A stretch of DNA of 12,380 nucleotides from Angelakisella sp. (GTDB taxonomy: Bacteria > Bacillota > Clostridia > Oscillospirales > Ruminococcaceae): contig JAHHSN010000039.1 of NCBI GenBank assembly GCA_020025195.1, forward strand, positions 1 to 12,380, given 5' to 3'. Positions within the stretch are counted from its first letter, which is position 1, and each line of letters opens with the position of its first letter. This document shows, piece after piece, positions 7,382 through 12,380 of this stretch. Below the pieces are notes generated by a model. It made no database searches and was not told where the DNA came from. It saw nothing but the letters and a program-made list of their open reading frames with translations. The position numbers were made by a program, and so were the translations under genes.

Positions 7382-7998
7382 TATTCCTTCTCCTCCGTTT
7401 TCGCTTCTTCTTCCGCTTCTTCCACCGGCACATAGACCTTAAAGCAGATAGCATTATCCTGCACCAGCGTATCGGCCGGGGTCCCCATCAGGAAATAGGT
7501 GCCCACCAGCTTGCCGCCGCAGCTGGAAAGCGAGATGATAAAGAGCAGGTATGCCGCCCAGAACCACTTCTCCCCAATGACGAGGGCAAAGACCAAAAGC
7601 AGCGCCGACCAGATGCCGACCGAGAGCAGAGAGCTTAAAATCCAGCCCTTTTTGCTTACATAGTAGTGGCCGCTGCTGGCGCAGGGGTAGATGCCCATGG
7701 AGTTGTTGTACTCCACCGGACAGCCGCAGAATTTATAGATCAGGAAACCGTGGAGCTTCTCCTGCAGACGGACGGAGAGCATGATAAGGGCAAACAGTAC
7801 CACGCAGTAGAGGAGGCGCTTCACCGAGCTTTCGGTGGCGGTGAGCAGGGTAAAGGGGCGCCCGAGTCCGCAGAGCACGGCAATGATGAGGAACAGGGCG
7901 GAAATGCCCACTCCGACCCAGTTTTCCTTTGAAAAGCCGGCAAAATCCGCCTCTTTCCTGAGCCGGTAATTAAGCGGCAGGGCTTCACAACACTTCAT
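7381..7998 (-). CDS. DUF3267-like membrane protein with altered zincin motif
   Basis: A 205-residue membrane protein resembling DUF3267 (putative zincin membrane peptidases). Hydrophobic segments lie near residues 28-44, 61-76, 120-141 and 144-158. In the family, HExxH is followed by a GHYY-like segment, then a small-residue GD-type motif and P.D.LV.D. Here these appear as LQEKLHG (78-84), SSGHYYVSKKGWI (108-120), SSCGGKLVGTYFL (158-170) and GTPADTLVQDN (172-182). The first His of HExxH is Gln79, and the region where an Asp ligand is usual reads GGK, so zinc binding and peptidase activity are doubtful. The ATG at 7998 is chosen for GAAGGAGG about 11 nt upstream; an in-frame ATG at 8079 would add 27 residues overlapping the promoter region. 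It is the first gene of a minus-strand unit, and its stop overlaps the start of the PLC-like gene. The C-terminus is a charged Glu/Lys tail. Confidence 0.78.
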   Translation of the reverse strand: MKCCEALPLNYRLRKEADFAGFSKENWVGVGISALFLIIAVLCGLGRPFTLLTATESSVKRLLYCVVLFALIMLSVRLQEKLHGFLIYKFCGCPVEYNNSMGIYPCASSGHYYVSKKGWILSSLLSVGIWSALLLVFALVIGEKWFWAAYLLFIISLSSCGGKLVGTYFLMGTPADTLVQDNAICFKVYVPVEEAEEEAKTEEKE

Positions 7999-8087
7999 AA
8001 TGGAACGTGCCTCCTTCAATTTTGTCCGAAGATACGGCCTCCCTTGGGAACACCGAACGGGCGGGAATCTCCCGCTCATATAACGAC

Positions 8088-8116
8088 ATTATAGCATAAA
8101 ATGTGAACGGAACCAA
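8088..8116 (-). promoter_or_regulatory. SigA-type promoter of the DUF3267/PLC-like unit
   Basis: On the minus strand, TTGGTT (8116-8111), a 17-nt spacer and a perfect TATAAT (8093-8088) preceded by TGC (extended -10). The start near 8081 gives a leader of about 80 nt to the ATG at 7998. It is divergent from the plus-strand promoter at 8135, with the two -35 boxes 18 nt apart. Confidence 0.82.
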
Positions 8117-8134
8117 AACATTTTTTCGCGGCGG

Positions 8135-8163
8135 TTGTTATTTCGGTAAAAATAGATTATAAT
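8135..8163 (+). promoter_or_regulatory. SigA-type promoter of the small membrane protein gene
   Basis: TTGTTA (8135-8140), exactly 17 nt, then TATAAT (8158-8163). The expected start near 8170 gives a leader of about 38 nt carrying AGGAGG close to the ATG. Confidence 0.82.
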
Positions 8164-8207
8164 AAGCTTGTCAGTTATGACGAACTTATGGGACAGGAGG
8201 TTCCGCT

Positions 8208-8393
8208 ATGAAAAAGAAAGTAAACCCCTTTGCCGTGATCGGCGTGATTGTTGCTGTCCTCGGTGCCGCTGCCGCTGTTTGGGCATTCCTGAATCGTCGG
8301 TCACTCGCTCTCTGTCAGGATGAGGAAGCGCCTGAGGAAGACTTGGTGGAATATCTGGAGGACCCTGCCTCTGAGGTGACCCCCGAGGAGTGA
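8208..8393 (+). CDS. Small single-pass membrane protein (61 aa), unknown function
   Basis: A complete 61-residue gene. The basic start MKKKVNPF is followed by one membrane helix, AVIGVIVAVLGAAAAVWAFL (about 9-28), then RRS, and a strongly acidic tail of about 30 residues (DEEAPEEDLVEYLEDP). Basic ends flank the helix on both sides, so topology is uncertain; there is no lipobox. It is real rather than chance: it has its own 17-nt-spaced promoter, AGGAGG about 7-8 nt before the ATG, and a perfect terminator 25 nt after the stop. I do not recognise the family; such short helix-plus-acidic-tail proteins are common and mostly uncharacterised in clostridia. It lies between a divergent membrane-protein unit and the initiator tRNA. 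Confidence 0.83.
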   Translation: MKKKVNPFAVIGVIVAVLGAAAAVWAFLNRRSLALCQDEEAPEEDLVEYLEDPASEVTPEE

Positions 8394-8414
8394 TCCCCGA
8401 ATCCCCCATGAAAC

Positions 8415-8445
8415 AAAGCCCGGCTTTTTGCCGGGTTTTTCTTTT
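8415..8445 (+). terminator. Intrinsic terminator of the 61-aa gene
   Basis: CCCGGC (8419-8424), loop TTTTT, GCCGGG (8430-8435), followed by TTTTTCTTTT. Upstream A residues can lengthen the stem by pairing with the U-tract. Confidence 0.92.
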
Positions 8446-8459
8446 GCGAAAACTTTTGC

Positions 8460-8488
8460 TTGACAATGCCGCCCATCTATGCTATTAT
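8460..8488 (+). promoter_or_regulatory. Strong SigA promoter of the initiator tRNA gene
   Basis: A consensus TTGACA (8460-8465), a 17-nt spacer and TATTAT (8483-8488) preceded by TGC. A TATAAT at 8486-8491 is also present but would need a 20-nt spacer. The transcript would start near 8495, about 20 nt before the mature tRNA. It lies only 14 nt after the terminator of the 61-aa gene. Confidence 0.9.
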
Positions 8489-8513
8489 AATTAGGCACTC
8501 TCGGTGCAGATAT

Positions 8514-8590
<77 letters not shown>

Positions 8591-8599
8591 AACGAAAAG

Positions 8600-8629
8600 A
8601 GAACCGTCCGAAAGGATGGTTCTTTTTTA
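8600..8629 (+). terminator. Terminator of the initiator tRNA
   Basis: AGAACCGTCC (8600-8609), GAAA loop, GGATGGTTCT (8614-8623), one G-U pair, followed by TTTTTTA. It begins 10 nt after the CCA end. Confidence 0.93.
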
Positions 8630-8706
8630 TTTCATTGCAAAAGAGAAGTCTGAGTCCCTCCGCCCGACGGGTTAACCCGGGGCAAACGTTTTGACCGCGC
8701 CCGCCT

Positions 8707-8749
8707 GTCGGGGCATCCCGGCCTGCAAGAGGTTCCAATCCTCCCTCCC
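8707..8749 (+). pseudogene. Decayed 3' part of a tRNA-fMet-like gene
   Basis: This stretch lines up with the anticodon arm, variable loop, T arm and acceptor 3' side of the intact tRNA-fMet 167 nt upstream. GTCGGG at 8707-8712 matches 8540-8545. CAT then CCCGG at 8714-8721 matches the anticodon and the stem 3' side, with loop bases lost. AGAGG-TTCCAAT-CCTCC (8728-8744) matches the T arm GGAGG-TTCAAAT-CCTCC, and CTCC follows. The acceptor end (CTCCCTGG) and CCA are degraded, and no matching 5' half is found upstream. It cannot fold into a tRNA. The rest of 8630-8753 holds no gene; a short CGGG-TTAA-CCCG hairpin (8668-8679) is the only other structure. Confidence 0.6.
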
Positions 8750-8753
8750 TGGT

Positions 8754-8793
8754 TAAATAAAACAGCCGCCCGCTTGGGCGGCTGTTTTATTTA
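8754..8793. terminator. Perfect 18-bp bidirectional terminator overlapping a stop codon
   Basis: The arms 8754-8771 and 8776-8793 are perfect inverse complements around a GCTT loop. The GC core is CAGCCGCCC/GGGCGGCTG, flanked by AAATAAAA and TTTTATTT. It gives a U-tract on both strands. The minus-strand arm includes the TAA (8793-8791) of the membrane-protein gene that ends here. Confidence 0.93.
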
Positions 8794-9903
8794 GCGTTTA
8801 TCTCTTCCGTAGTAGAAATAGGCAGCGGAGCTCCCATCGGCGGGGTAATAGGAGAAGCTCCCCTTGGTGTCCTCCCACTCATAGGAGGTAAAGCACTTTT
8901 CCCTCCCGTCGCCGGAGAGATACTCCCCGGTAAGCTCCTCCGGAACCTCCGATTCGGCGCTGTAACCGGGAATGTCGATCCTCACGCCCGACCGAAACAG
9001 CCGCTCCTGCATCTCTTTGACCCGCGAGGAAAAAACAGCAAGGCTTTCCTCCGGGGGGAGGGATTCGTCCACCTCCATGTGGAAATTGGCCTCCCGCACC
9101 ACGCCGTCGGGATCCACGCTGATATAGACGTAGGTGCGGTCCTCGGTCGCGTTATAATGACAGCTCACCGAGAAGGAGGACTGGTCCCGCACGTCCTTTT
9201 CCTCAAGGTCTCCCAGCACCTCATAGGTGCCCCCCTCCTCAAAGGTCTCCCGGAGCATCCCCACCGAGGTGAGCACCTGCTCCACGGTCTGCCGGTGGCA
9301 CTCCTTTGAATAGGCAAACCGCGGCAGGAAAACCCCCAGCAGGATGAGGAACGGCAGCAGGATGAGGAGGACACAGTATTTCCCCACGCGGGGCAGGACC
9401 ACCTTAAAGTGCCGCGCCTTCTCCTCTATGTCCTCTCCTATTCTCCCGACCTGTGAGGAGACCATGCAGGCGGCGCCGACCGCCGACGCCACCTGAGTCA
9501 AATCGCCCAGCTTTTGCACCGTCTCGTTTTCGGAGCGGTTCATGAGCCGTCCCGCCGCCATCATACCGCCCATCATAGCGGATTGCCGGTTCCAGTCAGA
9601 CTGCTCCTCCTCCGTCACGGTATGTCTTCCGATGCTCTGCCAGCGCGCCTTGCGGATGCCAAGCCGAAGCGAGAGGAAGAAGACACAGAACAGGGTGAGA
9701 TAGATCACCACCAATCCCAGCATGACATAAAGCGGGACCATAATGTGAGGGTCTTTGGGAGATGAGTAAAGGACAAGGTCATTGATCATGACGAGCAGCA
9801 GCCAGAAAAACGGCATGGCAAAACACACGATGAGGAGCGGCGCGCTCAACCGGGAATAAACATAATAACGGCGAATAAGCAGGATCTCACTGCGTTCCAG
9901 CAT
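8791..9903 (-). CDS. Membrane protein with three helices and an extracytoplasmic C-terminal domain, unknown function
   Basis: A 370-residue protein. Two hydrophobic helices lie near residues 20-47 and 54-80. A cytoplasmic-looking stretch of about 95 residues follows, with a Met/Gly-rich patch SAMMGGMMAAGRLM (108-121). A third helix (about 174-196, VGKYCVLLILLPFLILLGVF) leads to a hydrophilic domain of about 170 residues, rich in charged residues and aromatics (ending SYYPADGSSAAYFYYGRDKR). No enzymatic motif is recognised. The start is placed at ATG 9903, which has AAAGGAGA about 9 nt upstream. The in-frame ATG at 9942 sits inside the promoter -10 box (GGTATAATG) and is unlikely. Probably a single-gene unit: glnN upstream is closed by a terminator at 9982-10017, and this gene ends in the 8754-8793 palindrome. 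Confidence 0.82.
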   Translation of the reverse strand: MLERSEILLIRRYYVYSRLSAPLLIVCFAMPFFWLLLVMINDLVLYSSPKDPHIMVPLYVMLGLVVIYLTLFCVFFLSLRLGIRKARWQSIGRHTVTEEEQSDWNRQSAMMGGMMAAGRLMNRSENETVQKLGDLTQVASAVGAACMVSSQVGRIGEDIEEKARHFKVVLPRVGKYCVLLILLPFLILLGVFLPRFAYSKECHRQTVEQVLTSVGMLRETFEEGGTYEVLGDLEEKDVRDQSSFSVSCHYNATEDRTYVYISVDPDGVVREANFHMEVDESLPPEESLAVFSSRVKEMQERLFRSGVRIDIPGYSAESEVPEELTGEYLSGDGREKCFTSYEWEDTKGSFSYYPADGSSAAYFYYGRDKR

Positions 9904-9940
9904 AGGGAAAAATCTCCTTTCTTGGGCCCCGAATTTTCTC

Positions 9941-9949
9941 ATTATACCA
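9941..9949 (-). promoter_or_regulatory. Extended -10 promoter of the 370-aa membrane protein gene
   Basis: On the minus strand TGGTATAAT (9949-9941) is an extended -10 with a perfect TATAAT. No good -35 lies 16-18 nt upstream (TCCCCA is there at 17 nt), so it would depend on the extended -10. The leader is about 30 nt and holds AAAGGAGA. Confidence 0.6.
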
Positions 9950-9981
9950 CAGAAAGGCCGCCGTGGGGAGTTCCCGGCCGC

Positions 9982-10017
9982 AAAAAAGCGCCCCGCTTCC
10001 CAAAGGGAAGGGGACGC
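9982..10017 (-). terminator. Intrinsic terminator of glnN
   Basis: On the minus strand GCGTCCCCTTCCC pairs with GGGAAGCGGGGCGC, with one bulge and one mismatch near the centre, around a TTT loop. The stem is followed by TTTTTT. It starts about 20 nt after the glnN stop. Confidence 0.88.
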
Positions 10018-10037
10018 CTTCTTTTTTCTGTTTCATC

Positions 10038-12125
10038 TCAAAGAGAATAGAGCAGCTCACTGTAGGTGGGGAAGGGCCAGAGCGCCGCGGGGCAGAGCGT
10101 CTCCAGCCGGTCCGCCGAAGCGCGGAGCTCCCGCATCGCGGGAAGCAGCTGATCCCGGGCGTAGAACGCCTGCTCCTCGCCGCCCTTTTCCGCGGGGAAG
10201 GCCGCCAGCTTCTGCTCCAGCACGGTGATCCCGGCAAAGAGGAGATCGCAGAGGTTGGAGATTTCGGTGCCGCGCATCTCCTCCAAACGGCAGGAAAGGC
10301 GGGGGCTGATCTCCAGCTTCATGCGGGCGGTCTCTCCCAGCTCCCGGAGGGCCGCCTCGCCCGCGGGAAGGATGTGCTGCCGTGCCATCGCCGCCATGGT
10401 GCGTCCCTCGGTGAGGAGGGTCCGGGCGTAGCTTTCAAAGTGGATCTCCTGACGGGAGCGCAGCTCATGCCCGGTGAGGATGCCGAAGCGCTCCAGCAGG
10501 GCGATGTTTTTGGGCTCGGTGAGGCAGCGGTAGGCCTCCGGCGCGGTGCGGAGATGACAGAGCCCTCTCTTTTCGGCCTCCTCCTCCCACTCGGCACTGT
10601 ATCCATCCCCGTGGAAGAGGATGCGGCCATGCTCCCGGAGAGTATCCCCGATGATGGCACGGATCTCCTGCTCGCGGTCCTCCGCCTTTTCGAGACGGTC
10701 CGCCATCTCGGAAAGCGCCTCCGCCACCGAGACGTTGAGGATGGTGTTGGGGTCGCTCACCGAAAGGGAGGAGCCCACCATGCGGAATTCAAATTTATCG
10801 CCGGTAAACGCCATAGGGGAGGTCCGGTTGCGGTCGGCGGTATCCCGCTTGAAGCGGGGCATCACCGGAACACGCATCTCCATCTCCCGGGCATTCTCAT
10901 TCTTAAATTTTTCACCGGCCGCGGTCGCCTCCAGCACCCGCACCATGTCCTCCCCAAGGTAGACCGAGAGGATGGCGGGGGGTGCCTCCGCCGCGCCGAG
11001 ACGGTAGTCGTTGCCCGCCGTGGCGACGGTTTCCCGGAGGAGATCCTGATAGCGGTCCACCGCGGTGAGGACCGCCGAAACGAGGAGCTGGAAGGGAAGC
11101 TTCCGCTCGGGGTGGGAACCGGCCTTCAGCAGGTTCTCCCCGGAATCGGTGACAAGCGACCAGTTATTGTGCTTGCCGCTGCCGCTCACATGCTGGAAGG
11201 GCTTTTCCTGAAGCAGGCAGGCAAAGCCGTGCCGCGCGGCGACCCGCTGCATCAGCTCCATGGTGAGCTGGTTGTGATCGGCGGCAATATTGGCGGTGGT
11301 GTAGACGGGGGCCAGCTCCAGCTGGGATGGCGCCGTCTCCTTGTGCTCGGTCTTGGCCATCACGCCCAGCGCCCACAGCTCCTCGTCAAGGTCCTTCATG
11401 AAGGCAGCGACCCGAGGCTGGATGGAGCCGAAATAGTGGCCCTCCATCTCCTGCCCGCGGGGCGGACGCGCGCCGAACAGGGTGCGCCCGGTATAGCGGA
11501 GGTCGGGACGCTGCTTGAAGAGCTCCTCCGGGATGAGGAAATACTCCTGCTCCGCGCCGACGGTCGGGGTGACCGAGGTGACCTCCGGCATCCCGGCCAG
11601 GTGGAGCAGGCGGAGGGCTTCCCGCTCCAGCACCGCCATGCTGCGGAGAAGCGGGGTCTTTTTATCCAGCGCCTCCCCGGTATAGCTGCAGAACGCTGTC
11701 GGGATATAGAGGCAGTCGTCCTTGATGAAGGCGGGGGAGGTGGGGTCCCATGCGGTATAGCCGCGCGCCTCAAAGGTGCTGCGGATGCCGCCGGAGGGGA
11801 AGGAGGAGGCGTCCGGCTCGCCGCGCACCAGCTCCTTACCGGAAAAGACCATGATGACGCCGTCTCCCGAGGGGGAAAGGAAGCTGTCGTGCTTTTCCGC
11901 GGTCGCGCCGGTCATGGGCTGGAACCAATGGGTAAAGTGGGTCGCGCCCTGCTCGATCGCCCACGCCTTCATGACGTTGGCAACCACGTCCGCCAGGGCG
12001 GGATCGAGCGGCTCCCCGCTCTGAATGACCGCTTTCAGTTTTTTATAGGTATCGTGCGGCAGGCGCTTCTGCTGTACGCTGTCGCCGAATACCCGGCTTC
12101 CGAAAATTTCTGGAATCTGCGTCAT
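10038..12125 (-). CDS. glnN: Glutamine synthetase type III (GlnN)
   Basis: A 695-residue type III glutamine synthetase, in the usual range for GSIII (about 700) and much longer than GSI. It condenses glutamate and ammonia with ATP in the cytoplasm, probably as a dodecamer of two hexamers. The GSIII N-terminal region runs IPEIFGSRVFGD ... THWFQPMTGATAEKHDSF (1-82). Catalytic-core motifs follow: VGAEQEYFLI (189-198, metal-binding Glu), HKETAPSQLELAP (261-273), GSGKHNNWSL (315-324, equivalent of the NGSGMHCH segment) and DRNRTSPMAF with FEFRMVGSS (431-453). The ATG at 12125 has AAGGAG about 7 nt upstream; an in-frame ATG at 12179 would add 18 residues of non-family sequence. No confident promoter is visible between the start and the GC-rich cloverleaf element at 12233-12346. 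No other nitrogen gene is in the window. The gene is closed by its own terminator. Confidence 0.97.
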   Translation of the reverse strand: MTQIPEIFGSRVFGDSVQQKRLPHDTYKKLKAVIQSGEPLDPALADVVANVMKAWAIEQGATHFTHWFQPMTGATAEKHDSFLSPSGDGVIMVFSGKELVRGEPDASSFPSGGIRSTFEARGYTAWDPTSPAFIKDDCLYIPTAFCSYTGEALDKKTPLLRSMAVLEREALRLLHLAGMPEVTSVTPTVGAEQEYFLIPEELFKQRPDLRYTGRTLFGARPPRGQEMEGHYFGSIQPRVAAFMKDLDEELWALGVMAKTEHKETAPSQLELAPVYTTANIAADHNQLTMELMQRVAARHGFACLLQEKPFQHVSGSGKHNNWSLVTDSGENLLKAGSHPERKLPFQLLVSAVLTAVDRYQDLLRETVATAGNDYRLGAAEAPPAILSVYLGEDMVRVLEATAAGEKFKNENAREMEMRVPVMPRFKRDTADRNRTSPMAFTGDKFEFRMVGSSLSVSDPNTILNVSVAEALSEMADRLEKAEDREQEIRAIIGDTLREHGRILFHGDGYSAEWEEEAEKRGLCHLRTAPEAYRCLTEPKNIALLERFGILTGHELRSRQEIHFESYARTLLTEGRTMAAMARQHILPAGEAALRELGETARMKLEISPRLSCRLEEMRGTEISNLCDLLFAGITVLEQKLAAFPAEKGGEEQAFYARDQLLPAMRELRASADRLETLCPAALWPFPTYSELLYSL

Positions 12126-12232
12126 GGTGTACTCCTTTTTCCCTCTCAGGGTGGTCTGGTTTCCGTTTATATGATCCAAGAAGGGGAACGCCGCGCTCGG
12201 CGGGCGCTCCTCCCCTCAATCTTCTGCCAATG
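12126..12232 (-). other. glnN upstream region, partly structured
   Basis: A non-coding stretch between glnN and the cloverleaf element. It holds the ribosome-binding site and a weak -10-like TATAAA (12171-12166, minus) without a -35. It also holds an imperfect hairpin: GGGGA (12183-12187) with TCCCC (12211-12215), and GCCG (12190-12193) with CGGC (12198-12201) inside. No T-box, riboswitch or sigma-54 site could be recognised. If transcription starts further upstream, the cloverleaf would be part of the glnN leader RNA. Confidence 0.4.
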
Positions 12233-12346
12233 GCTGGGATGGGCGGCCGCCCGCCCGAACGCCTCCGGCGTTCGGGCCCCCGCGGGCCTCCGGCCCCGCG
12301 GGGTGCGGCGCGGCTTCGCCGCGCCGGGGCGGCCGCCCCCACCAGC
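12233..12346. repeat. GC-rich four-way-junction inverted-repeat element upstream of glnN
   Basis: The 114-nt element folds on either strand into a closed outer stem with three hairpin arms. Outer stem: GCTGG (12233-12237) with CCAGC (12342-12346), a 3x3 internal loop, then GGGCGGCCGCCC (12241-12252) with the identical palindrome at 12327-12338. Arm A: 11 bp perfect, 12253-12263 with 12267-12277, loop TCC. Arm B: 11 bp with one bulged C, 12278-12288 with 12292-12303, loop TCC. Arm C: 9 bp perfect, 12306-12314 with 12318-12326, loop TTC. The arms touch each other except for TG at 12304-12305. There is no U-tract after it on either strand, so it is not a plain terminator, and no protein-coding frame is credible. 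It may be an interspersed palindromic element or a structured leader. The 34 bases to the right edge show no feature. Confidence 0.8.
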
Positions 12347-12380
12347 GCTTACGTCTTGTTTAAGGGGTCTCCTCTGCCCG

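Noticed and set aside
9904..9942. Upstream ATG at 9942 for the 370-aa membrane protein
   Set aside because: It overlaps the TATAAT promoter box, so it would not be inside the transcript; ATG 9903 has a proper AAAGGAGA site.
12126..12179. Upstream ATG at 12179 for glnN
   Set aside because: The added 18 residues are unlike GSIII N-termini and include the translated ribosome-binding site; ATG 12125 fits the family start.
12205..12232. A sigma-54-like TTGGCAG...TTGA upstream of glnN (minus strand)
   Set aside because: The spacing is one base short and the essential GC of the -12 element is absent.

Overview
The window looks like chromosomal DNA from a GC-rich Firmicute, most likely a gut clostridium of the Oscillospirales type. 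This is an inference from three things: the lepA/hemW neighbourhood, a type III glutamine synthetase, and strong AGGAGG ribosome-binding sites with SigA-type promoters that often carry an extended -10. No phage, IS, CRISPR or plasmid gene is visible. The content is mostly housekeeping plus small envelope proteins.

Layout. (1) Positions 1-3038, minus strand: lepA (EF4) from its own promoter, then a small lipoprotein, a terminator, and the 5' part of hemW, cut by the left edge. (2) 3181-5377, plus strand: an extended SDR/epimerase-type oxidoreductase with its own terminator, then an M42 metallopeptidase with its own promoter. Two adjacent hairpins at 5376-5480 separate it from convergent genes. 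(3) 8116-5510, minus strand: a probable four-gene transcription unit. It holds a DUF3267 membrane protein lacking part of its zincin motif, a zinc-dependent phospholipase C-like protein (ATG overlapping the previous stop), a GNAT acetyltransferase broken by one extra base, and a single-pass membrane protein. (4) 8135-8629, plus strand: a 61-residue membrane protein and an initiator tRNA-fMet, each with a clear promoter and terminator. A decayed partial copy of the tRNA follows at 8707-8749. (5) 8791-12125, minus strand: a three-helix membrane protein of unknown function and glnN (glutamine synthetase III). The glnN leader side holds a GC-rich four-way-junction ('cloverleaf') inverted-repeat element at 12233-12346.

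No new multi-gene system could be demonstrated. The items most worth a second look are the cloverleaf element beside glnN, the tRNA-fMet relic, the frameshifted acetyltransferase, and the DUF3267 protein with altered metal-ligand positions. All structures and alignments were read by eye; no database search or folding program was run.
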